This document shows positions 1 to 6,052 of a stretch of 12,696 bases of DNA, piece by piece. Each line of letters starts with the position of its first letter. Position 1 is the stretch's first letter. Position numbers and translations under genes: made by a program. This stretch comes from Gammaproteobacteria bacterium. GTDB taxonomy: Bacteria; Pseudomonadota; Gammaproteobacteria; HK1. The notes under the pieces are model-generated. The model ran no database searches and was not told the origin of the DNA. It worked only from the letters and a program-made list of their open reading frames with translations. The DNA lies in assembly GCA_020444775.1 (NCBI GenBank), contig JAGRHX010000265.1, positions 1-12,696 of the forward strand, in the 5' to 3' direction.

Positions 1-131
1 GACCGGGAGTTACGGGTCGCCGCGCTGGCGCGTGCCAGCGCCAGCAGATCCGCCACCAGTGACGGATCGAGGAACTCCTCCACCTGCAACAGGGGCACCG
101 GGAACAGGCTCTTGAGCTCCGCTCTGCTCAT
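1..131 (-). CDS. TIGR02466-type 2OG-Fe(II) oxygenase, N-terminal fragment (cut by window edge)
   Basis: Only the first 43 residues lie in the window; the reading frame is open to base 1. The start matches the N-terminus of the oxygenase at 1431-793: LFPVPLLQVEEFLDP here against LFPTPLMHCERLLDD there, followed in both by a helical stretch and then RNS. LFPTP-like openings are typical of the putative 2OG-Fe(II) oxygenases called TIGR02466. The iron and 2-oxoglutarate ligands would lie outside the window, so activity cannot be judged. The ATG at 131 has no clear Shine-Dalgarno sequence. It lies 64 bp downstream of the EF-hand gene on the same strand and may be co-transcribed with it. The family assignment rests on homology to a neighbour, which I judge good despite the short length. 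Confidence 0.72.
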   Translation of the reverse strand, partial: MSRAELKSLFPVPLLQVEEFLDPSLVADLLALARASAATRNSR

Positions 132-195
132 CGGTTGATCGAAATCGGGCTGGTCAGTGTTCGTGCGGGCATGATCGACTCATCTCGCGACCGGT

Positions 196-702
196 TCAGG
201 GCACCGGGCGGATCTCCTCGGCACGCAGATCGCCATCGTGGTTGGCGTCCACCAGCGCGAAGCTGTGGGCCATGTGGTCACGGAACTCGCGCGAGCTGAT
301 GATGCCGTCGCCATTGCGGTCGGCGAGCTCGAACACCCTCGCCTGGTAGCGATACGCCGGCGTGCCGGCGGGCGAGGAGACCAGCTCTGACTTCGATAGC
401 GAGAGCGAACGATCGCGATCCAGCGGACCGAACATTGCCGCGAGGTGCATGTCGATCTCTCCAGCATCCACCAGCTGGTCGTTCTCGCAGTCGAGCAGCG
501 GGAAGAAGCGTCCGATCAGATAGTGAGCGGCGCTGAGCTCGTCGACTGCCGGCTCGTCTTTCTTCGGCGCCATGTCCGACGTGCTCGGCGCGGTCGGCTC
601 GTGGCCGGGGTGAGTTGCTGGTCCGGCCGAGATTGGCGATGACAACGTCGTCAACAGCAGGGCGCCGATGATGAGCTCGGGACGGATACGAAGCATGGGC
701 AT
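196..702 (-). CDS. Secreted EF-hand calcium-binding protein
   Basis: A 168-residue protein if it starts at the ATG at 702; an ATG at 696 is equally possible. A longer frame to a GTG at 744 exists, but it puts polar sequence before the signal peptide and has no ribosome-binding site. Residues 1-26 form a signal peptide (hydrophobic IIGALLLTTL, then ISAG). A Pro/Thr/His-rich linker follows. Two canonical EF-hand loops are visible: D128-R-N-G-D-G-I-I-S-S-R-E139 and D152-A-N-H-D-G-D-L-R-A-E-E163. Two degenerate loops precede them, at D71-E82 and D95-E106; the latter has lost the central Asp-Gly. This is therefore a probable Ca2+-binding periplasmic or exported protein with two working sites and two decayed ones. 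It sits 90 bp after one 2OG oxygenase and 64 bp before another. Its role is unknown. Confidence 0.85.
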   Translation of the reverse strand: MPMLRIRPELIIGALLLTTLSSPISAGPATHPGHEPTAPSTSDMAPKKDEPAVDELSAAHYLIGRFFPLLDCENDQLVDAGEIDMHLAAMFGPLDRDRSLSLSKSELVSSPAGTPAYRYQARVFELADRNGDGIISSREFRDHMAHSFALVDANHDGDLRAEEIRPVP

Positions 703-792
703 CAAGGACCGGTTGTCATGGCAAGAGCCACGATAGCCTGGCACGCGCTTGTGACAGCTTGATGGCGGATCGGGGACGCATCAGCCGCAGAC

Positions 793-1431
793 TCAGCGTG
801 GCCATGGCGTGCCGGCGAAGTAGATGTCATAGCCGAGTGAACGCAGACGCTCGGGAATGGCGTTGAAGGCCAGGGTGATGCGTTGCGCCCCCTGGTTCGG
901 TGGCACGCCGTGCAGCAGGTAGCTCGGATACAGCACCATGTCACCGGGTGACACCTCGGGCAGCACCCAGCGGTCCGCGCCGAACTGTCCGGGACGTTGC
1001 CCGGCCGCGTCGTTCTTGAAGATGAACTCGCCGCTGCCCGGACTTTTCATGAACACGGTATGGGTCGACGGATGTGGTCGGTTCAGATAGACGATCCCGG
1101 ATACGAAGCTGTTGGCATGCGAATGGATGAACTGACTGCCACCGGGTTCGAGCACGTTCAACCACATCTCCTTGATGGCCCAGGCCAGGGGCTCACCAAA
1201 CAGCAGCTCGCCAAAGCGACCGATGTCGGGGATCGCCGCGGTCTGCACGCGCGCGAACAGCGGGTCCGTGGACGGGTCGAGCAGCCGTGTATGCGAGAGC
1301 TGGCCGGACTGGCTGTTGCGCTCGAGCGTGTCGGCGCGGGCTCGTTCACGCAGCTGCGCGACCGTTTCGTCGTCCAGCAGGCGCTCGCAGTGCATCAGCG
1401 GTGTCGGAAACAGGCCGATGACCTTGCTCAT
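793..1431 (-). CDS. 2OG-Fe(II) oxygenase, TIGR02466 type
   Basis: A complete 212-residue protein, near the usual length for this family (about 200). It would be a cytoplasmic oxygenase using Fe(II), O2 and 2-oxoglutarate to oxidise an unknown substrate. The N-terminus carries the family opening GLFPTPLM. The iron-binding region is H103-S-H105-A-N-S followed by SGIVYL, the family pattern HxH...SGvyYl. The distal ligand is H174 in YLLHGVPPN, and R184 in QRITLAFN is the expected 2OG carboxylate binder. All expected ligands are present, so it looks active. The ATG at 1431 follows GGGAG with 8-nt spacing, which supports this start. It lies 94 bp downstream of the spermidine-synthase-like gene on the same strand. 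Other members of the family occur at 131-1 and 10790-11485. Confidence 0.9.
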   Translation of the reverse strand: MSKVIGLFPTPLMHCERLLDDETVAQLRERARADTLERNSQSGQLSHTRLLDPSTDPLFARVQTAAIPDIGRFGELLFGEPLAWAIKEMWLNVLEPGGSQFIHSHANSFVSGIVYLNRPHPSTHTVFMKSPGSGEFIFKNDAAGQRPGQFGADRWVLPEVSPGDMVLYPSYLLHGVPPNQGAQRITLAFNAIPERLRSLGYDIYFAGTPWPR

Positions 1432-1525
1432 CGAATGGACTCCCGGTGTCGTCGTCTACGCATCTATCGGCCGTGTCGCGCTGGCCGACGGGCGAACAAC
1501 GTCGTGCGCGGGCACATCCGGACCT

Positions 1526-4276
1526 TCACGGTGAGAGCCGGCGCATCAGCGCGGCTGCCTCGGGACGGCTCGGCCCGGCTCGTTTCAGATCGAGCAGCAG
1601 GTCGCGGGCCGCGGCGGGGTCCTTGGCCGCCAGCAGGTTCGCCATACCCAGCAGGGGCATGTAGGCCGGGTCGAAGTCGGCGCTCTGCCGGACCACGGCC
1701 AGCAGCGGCTCGCGCGTCTGCTCCAGCATGACCTGCAGATCATGCGAGGGGCGTACATCCACGCCTGCGTGCAGGAAGGCGTTGCGGGCCCGCCAGTAGT
1801 CGGCCAGTCGGCGATGGAAATCGCTTGTCCGCGGGTCGGCGGCGGCGCCCAGCAGGTCCACGGGACTTGCCCGCAAGGCATCGACCAGGGCGAGCAGTCG
1901 TACCGCCGGCGCGGCCTGGGGGCGATAGCTGAAATCGGGCGCTTTGTAGATCACCACCGGGTGATCGTCGGTATTCGGCCGCAGGTCCGGGTCGAGCTCG
2001 TCGGCCACGACCCTCAGCGCCGCCCCCGAGGCGAGGAAGTTACCGAACAGATCGAAGTCGGAGCGCAGTCTCAGGCTCGTCAGCTCGCGGCGCAGCGTCG
2101 GATCCTCGACCCGGGTATCCAACCAGCCAGGGTGGTACTCGATACCTTCAGGGTGGGAGATCAGGGCCAGCAGGGGTTGTCGCAGCGTGAAGTGCGCGAG
2201 CCAGGCCTGGCCGTCCGGAAACACGTCGGTGAAGGTGCGCAGGATGATGCCGAGGGTCTCGAGGTCGAGCTGGAAGACAGGCAGCCACTGACAGAACAAT
2301 CCGCCCTCGCGCAGACGGGCGCGGACCGCTTCGAAGTGCTCCGTCGTGTACAAGGCCCCGGCGCCGTCGCGCGAAGGATGGAACACCTCGGCGATGATCA
2401 CATCGTAGCGTTCCGGACTGGACCGGACGAAGCGCCGCGCGTCGGCGCTGAGCACCTGGAAGCGCGGATTCTCGCGTAGCGTGCGTAGCGATGGTCCGAA
2501 GTGGTGCAGCAATGGCAGGGTCTCCGGGATCAGCTCCACCGCAGTGGCCTTCAGACCCGGGTGGGTGGCCGAGGCGACGAAGGTGCTGCCGGTTGCCAGA
2601 CCAAGGAACAGCGCGTCGCGTGGCGCCGGATGCAGCAGCAGCGGGATATGCGCCTGACGACGGTCCGAGAAGGTGGTTGCCGTACCACCCATGGTGAAGC
2701 GATTGTTGATCTTCAGATGACGATGCTCGTCGCGGTCCTGCACGACCGCGACCGAGGCCATCACGCCTTCGTTGTAGTCGAGCAGCCGGCCGCCTGCTGG
2801 CAGGGTCACGAAGCGTAGCGCGCCCGGCACCACGAGCAGACAGCCGGCTGTGGCAGCGACGGCGATGCCGATGCCGATCTGGCGGCGTCCGATGGTCGGT
2901 ACCAGCAGCAGATAGGCAAGGCAGACCAGCAGCAGTGCGGTCTTGCTGCCGGTCATCGGCAGCACGATCACGCCGAACAGTGCCGGTGCGAGCGCCGCGC
3001 CGAAGGTGTTGAGTCCCAATGCCCGCCCCAGACCGAAGCGCTCGGTGGCGCCCTCTCCGAGATGGGCGAAGGTCGCGCCCATCAGCAGTGTGGGCAACAG
3101 GAAAATGCTGAGTGCGACGGCGAGCTCGGCGGCGATCGCGCCGAGGTAGGTGTGCCCGCTCCAGCCCAGCACGGTGGTATGCAGGGGCGCGGCCAGCCAC
3201 AGCAGGGCAACGCCAGCCAGCGCCGCGAGCGCCGTGACACACAGCAGAGTTCCCAGGGTAGCCGCGAAATCGGTGTGCCCGGTGTCAGCCCGATGACGTG
3301 CCCCCCGGCCACGAATGATGCCGAATGCTCGATAGACTGCGGCTCCCACGGCGGTACCGAGCAGGTAGACCGAGAGCAGGCAGGCAAAGGTATAGACGGT
3401 GTTCTCCAGTATCTGGCTGAGCACTCGAATGACCAGGACCTCGTAGCCGATCCCGAGCAGCCCGGTCATGAACAAGATGAGCATGAAGCGTGTCCGACCC
3501 ACACCTTCAATCGCCGCTGCTTGTCGCCCGCTCGCGCGCGGCGTCGAGCGGTCGGTGCGTAGCAAAGGCGCGGATCGGTCAGCGCGCGCCATCAGAAAGC
3601 CGATCGCCGCGCACAGCGCGTTCACCGCGAACAGCACCAACAAGGTTCGCGAGTAGCCGAGTGCCGGTGCCAGCACGAAGGTGCCGAGCAAGGTGCCGGC
3701 GACCGCGCCCAGGGTGTTGGCCGCATACAGCGCGGCAACGCCCCGACGGTTGTTGCCCGGGCCCGAGAGCAAGCGTTGCAGGGCCGGCAGCGTCGCGCCC
3801 ATGGCAAAGGTCGCGGGTAACAGCAGCAGCAGTGTCGAGGCGAATGCGCAGATCCACTGCCACGGGGCGGAGGGCTGCGGCCCCATCAGCTCGGCGACGA
3901 GGCGGTTGAATCCGGGTACCAGGAATACCAGCGCGAGCGCCCAGAAACCGATCACCAGCTCCACAGCGGTGTACCACGCGGCAGGCGCGCGGCTGCGTCT
4001 GATGACACCATCCAGTGACCAGGCGCCAAGGGCGAGACCGCTGAAGAACGCAGCAATCACCGCCAGCACCGAGCCGATCTCGTGGCCGAGCGCGACGCTG
4101 AGCATGCGCGTCCAGACCATTTCGTAGCCGAGGCCGGCGACACCCGAGAGCAGCGCGAGCAACAGCACCGGCAGCGTGAGCTTCAGGCCGGCTTGCGTCG
4201 CGACCGTGCCTTCGGTCCGGCGCGGCGGGTGGACGAAGCGACTTGGGAGCGAGGCAGGCTGGGGATCCGGGGTCAT
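1526..4276 (-). CDS. Polytopic membrane protein fused to spermidine-synthase-like domain
   Basis: 916 residues with about 13 hydrophobic segments between residues 32 and 490, then a Rossmann methyltransferase/spermidine-synthase-like domain, then a helical, possibly TPR-like tail (about 800-916). It belongs with the 'fused MFS/spermidine synthase' proteins common in environmental bacteria. The soluble part has the family entry DYNEGVM (500-506), a nucleotide-binding glycine motif GLATGST (559-565) and acidic E-L-I-P-E after the next strand. The residues that carry the catalytic Asp in SpeE (YDVIIvDSTDP) read YDVIIAEVFHP here, with A629-E630-V-F-H633-P, so ordinary aminopropyl transfer to putrescine is doubtful. 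The membrane half contains an internal duplication (see findings). The ATG at 4276 has only a weak upstream GGTG, so the start is less certain than the gene. Substrate and role are unknown. Confidence 0.88.
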   Translation of the reverse strand: MTPDPQPASLPSRFVHPPRRTEGTVATQAGLKLTLPVLLLALLSGVAGLGYEMVWTRMLSVALGHEIGSVLAVIAAFFSGLALGAWSLDGVIRRSRAPAAWYTAVELVIGFWALALVFLVPGFNRLVAELMGPQPSAPWQWICAFASTLLLLLPATFAMGATLPALQRLLSGPGNNRRGVAALYAANTLGAVAGTLLGTFVLAPALGYSRTLLVLFAVNALCAAIGFLMARADRSAPLLRTDRSTPRASGRQAAAIEGVGRTRFMLILFMTGLLGIGYEVLVIRVLSQILENTVYTFACLLSVYLLGTAVGAAVYRAFGIIRGRGARHRADTGHTDFAATLGTLLCVTALAALAGVALLWLAAPLHTTVLGWSGHTYLGAIAAELAVALSIFLLPTLLMGATFAHLGEGATERFGLGRALGLNTFGAALAPALFGVIVLPMTGSKTALLLVCLAYLLLVPTIGRRQIGIGIAVAATAGCLLVVPGALRFVTLPAGGRLLDYNEGVMASVAVVQDRDEHRHLKINNRFTMGGTATTFSDRRQAHIPLLLHPAPRDALFLGLATGSTFVASATHPGLKATAVELIPETLPLLHHFGPSLRTLRENPRFQVLSADARRFVRSSPERYDVIIAEVFHPSRDGAGALYTTEHFEAVRARLREGGLFCQWLPVFQLDLETLGIILRTFTDVFPDGQAWLAHFTLRQPLLALISHPEGIEYHPGWLDTRVEDPTLRRELTSLRLRSDFDLFGNFLASGAALRVVADELDPDLRPNTDDHPVVIYKAPDFSYRPQAAPAVRLLALVDALRASPVDLLGAAADPRTSDFHRRLADYWRARNAFLHAGVDVRPSHDLQVMLEQTREPLLAVVRQSADFDPAYMPLLGMANLLAAKDPAAARDLLLDLKRAGPSRPEAAALMRRLSP

Positions 4277-4573
4277 TCGGCACCGATGTGGTCGGGTCGG
4301 TCTGTCGGAAAAGCAGACTTCGTAGCAGCGGCTTGGGGCGGCGGTGTAGGGCGGCGCCGCGCCGGCTGGACGTGGATCACGGCTTGCGTTGCGGGCGTGG
4401 CGCGCGATCGGCTCAATTGTCTACAGGCCCGCTACAACGTCCGGATGCGCCCGACTACGCAACCCTACGCTCGGGTCTTGTCACAGGTGTGACATCCCGG
4501 TGGTCGCGTCCGAGCGATGCGCAACCGGCGGCGAGCCACTGCTCGAATGAACGCCGCCGTGTCTTGGCTCGTA
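4277..4573. other. Intergenic region upstream of the spermidine-synthase-like gene
   Basis: About 300 bp with no convincing gene; small open frames here have arginine-rich or repetitive translations typical of high-GC shadows. It should contain the promoter of the minus-strand gene starting at 4276. I could not pick a credible -35/-10 pair. The one clear element is the palindrome at 4479-4494. Confidence 0.6.
4479..4494. promoter_or_regulatory. Perfect 7-2-7 palindrome, candidate operator
   Basis: TGTCACAGGTGTGACA: the arms TGTCACA and TGTGACA are perfect inverted repeats around a GG centre. Read as TGTCA-N6-TGACA it has the 5-6-5 spacing of many dimeric regulators, including CRP/FNR-type proteins, but the half-site is not the CRP TGTGA. 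It lies about 200 bp upstream of the minus-strand gene starting at 4276 and downstream of the hairpin that ends the previous gene, so it probably acts on 4276. The regulator is unknown. Confidence 0.5.
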
Positions 4574-4616
4574 CCGGATACCCCGGGCACGCTCAGCGCG
4601 TGCCCGGGATGTCCGG
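4574..4616 (-). terminator. Strong hairpin downstream of the PEP-CTERM gene
   Basis: The core stem pairs 4582-4592 (cccgggcacgc) with 4598-4608 (gcgtgcccggg), 11 perfect base pairs around the 5-nt loop tcagc. After one C/A mismatch the pairing continues outward for seven more pairs, 4574-4580 with 4610-4616, including one G-T wobble. It starts 6 bp past the stop codon of the gene ending at 4622. No T-run follows on the minus strand, so it is a terminator-like or mRNA 3'-end-protecting hairpin rather than a textbook intrinsic terminator. Confidence 0.65.
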
Positions 4617-4621
4617 ATCGC

Positions 4622-5329
4622 TCAAGCGCGTCGTCTGGCGATGCCGACCAGGCCGACCAGGCGCGTCGGCGACAGCGGCAGCGCCGCCGGCACCGGCACC
4701 ACGGTCAGCTCACCGCTGCTGGTCGCGGCCAGGCTGATGAGTGCGCTTTCGCCGGGCGCCAGGGTCAGCATGAAGGCCAGGCTGTCGGCGAGCCCGGCCG
4801 AGTCGGGCCCGGTCGTCGAGCTGGCGAGCACCGAGTAGCTGGTGACGCTGCCGTCCACGTCCAGCTCCAGGGCAGCCGACGCCAGGGCGCTGCTCAACGG
4901 GTCGTCGACCAGCGTGAAGGCGTCCAGCACGTAGTCCAGGCTGAGCGCGATCTCGAGGGTCGCCTCGCTGGAGGCGTTGCTCAGCGCAAGATACGAGAGC
5001 GACTCGACCGTGCTGTATGCCTCGCCGCCGGTGCTCGCTGCATAGCCCGCCGAGTAGACACAGCCTCCGGGCAGGCCGAAGCACGCTTCGACCAGCGCGT
5101 CCGGCGTGAAGCTGGAGGCGCCGGTCACGAACTCGTCGATGAACACGTCGTCGTCCGAGCTCAGCATCAGATCGCCGAAGGCGTCGATATAGGTGATGGT
5201 ATCGATATGCAGCGCCGCATCCACGCTCGAGCCATAGTCGGCAGCGGCGTACGCGGCATTCGAGCCAAGCAGCAAGGCCAGCGCGATCACGGTGCCGCGC
5301 GCAAGCTCAGAAAGTCCAACAAGTCTCAT
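4622..5329 (-). CDS. PEP-CTERM-like secreted protein
   Basis: 235 residues. A signal peptide spans about residues 1-29 (hydrophobic VIALALLLGSNAAYA). The mature part is rich in Ser, Ala, Asp and Leu, acidic and low in charge clusters, as in extracellular PEP-CTERM proteins. The C-terminus (211-235) has VPVPAALPL, then LVGLVGIA and the basic end RRRA. This is the tripartite VPxPAA / hydrophobic / RRR sorting signal normally read by exosortase (EpsH/XrtA). The hydrophobic stretch is interrupted by SPTR, so the signal is atypical. No exosortase lies in the window. The ATG at 5329 is chosen because GGGGA (5338-5342 on this strand) lies 8 nt upstream; a TTG at 5344 is in frame but would include that site. 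Cys residues in FGLPGGCVYS and VEACF may form a disulfide. The function of the mature domain is not recognised. Confidence 0.78.
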   Translation of the reverse strand: MRLVGLSELARGTVIALALLLGSNAAYAAADYGSSVDAALHIDTITYIDAFGDLMLSSDDDVFIDEFVTGASSFTPDALVEACFGLPGGCVYSAGYAASTGGEAYSTVESLSYLALSNASSEATLEIALSLDYVLDAFTLVDDPLSSALASAALELDVDGSVTSYSVLASSTTGPDSAGLADSLAFMLTLAPGESALISLAATSSGELTVVPVPAALPLSPTRLVGLVGIARRRA

Positions 5330-5337
5330 TGTCCTGG

Positions 5338-5342
5338 TCCCC
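5338..5342 (-). promoter_or_regulatory. Ribosome-binding site of the PEP-CTERM gene
   Basis: GGGGA on the minus strand, 8 nt before the ATG at 5329. It decides this start over the in-frame TTG at 5344. The PHP gene on the other side of the region has the same GGGGA at the same 8-nt spacing. Confidence 0.6.
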
Positions 5343-5417
5343 AATTAAAATCATCGATTCGACACGGTCTGGCAGTGTCCGATTCGAGCTGACCGCGTCG
5401 ATAAGCCCCCTGGAAGG

Positions 5418-5439
5418 TTTCTGAAAAGTTCCTGAAAAG
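5418..5439. repeat. Tandem 11-bp direct repeat, possible operator
   Basis: tttctgaaaag is followed directly by ttcctgaaaag, two 11-bp copies with one mismatch. The period is close to one DNA helical turn, so both copies face the same side of the helix. It lies about 90-110 bp upstream of the PEP-CTERM start. The second copy runs into a 10-bp palindrome, aaagcgcttt (5436-5445), whose TGAAA-AGCGCT-TTCC context resembles LacI-family operators. Confidence 0.45.
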
Positions 5440-6039
5440 CGCTTTCCGAGAGACATCCCCTCAGTAAGCCACTCGAGAGAAGTCCCGGGACGGCCGCCTC
5501 GGACGAGCTCCACGACTGCTGGCGACCGCACCCTCCAGCCATCGCGAGGCAACGTCCGAGGCGTGAGCTCTCCGTCCCATACTCCGTGTCCGCAGGCGCT
5601 GCGGCTCGGAACCGACCCGGGACCGTGATTCTGCGCAGGCCAGGTGTTGAGCGCGTGGCGCTTCTGTTTCGCTTCGATGACATCTGGAGGTCAATCTGCC
5701 CGAATACCGCTACCGATTCGGCAGGAGCTGATTGGCCACGTCGTCACGAAGAAAGGACCGAATGCGTCGGATCTGCCGGTCGTGAGGTCACACAACCAAC
5801 ACCTGAACGTCACAACTGGCCGCTACTCTTGCAAACGCTGCGTCCTGTCTGGACGCGCAGGGGGACGCGCTCATCCGCCGCACCGGGAGCCGCACGGTCT
5901 CATCACAGCACGCACGTCGCGGGCACATCCGTTCCGACCACTCGAAGTTCACCCGATTGCACGGCTGGCCGTCATCGGGTGGGTGGCGGATGGCGGTGTC
6001 ACGTGGCCAAGAAACCTATCTGGCTGAGTACGAACTCAC

Positions 6040-6044
6040 GGGGA
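6040..6044 (+). promoter_or_regulatory. Ribosome-binding site of the PHP gene
   Basis: GGGGA with 8-nt spacing to the ATG at 6053. Together with the signal peptide that starts at this ATG (MKKHVLAAAIV), it sets the start there rather than at the in-frame upstream ATG at 5957. Confidence 0.65.
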
Positions 6045-6052
6045 CGTCTTTG

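Larger units (their letters stand above)
5330..6052. other. Divergent intergenic region, no convincing gene
   Basis: 723 bp between the minus-strand PEP-CTERM gene and the plus-strand PHP gene. Open frames in all six readings have low-complexity Arg/Ser/Pro-rich translations, overlap each other and lack good start sites, so I call none of them. It must hold the promoters of both genes. Visible elements are the repeats at 5418-5445, a short hairpin at 5590-5604 (ccgcag-gcg-ctgcgg) and an inverted repeat at 5700-5721 (CCGAAT/ATTCGG arms). A small RNA or long 5' leader is possible but unproven. Confidence 0.6.

Noticed and set aside
1467..1488. 6-bp inverted repeat TCGGCC/GGCCGA between the spermidine-synthase-like and oxygenase genes
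   Set aside because: It is short, has a 10-nt loop and no T-run; it is likely by chance in such GC-rich DNA.
2148..3242. 364-residue minus-strand frame inside the spermidine-synthase-like gene
   Set aside because: It shares the strand but is shifted in frame from a gene with clear motifs, and its translation is Arg/Ala-rich and domain-free.
4420..4440. Possible minus-strand -35/-10 promoter around TTGTAG and TAGACAAT
   Set aside because: The spacing between the elements does not fit a sigma-70 promoter.
5351..5694. Minus-strand frames of 110 and 77 residues in the divergent region
   Set aside because: They overlap each other in different frames, have Ser/Arg-rich translations and no domain or ribosome-binding support.
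5787..5816. Two GTCACA-type half sites 22 bp apart
   Set aside because: They are short, in direct orientation and imperfect; with no matching promoter I could not separate them from chance.
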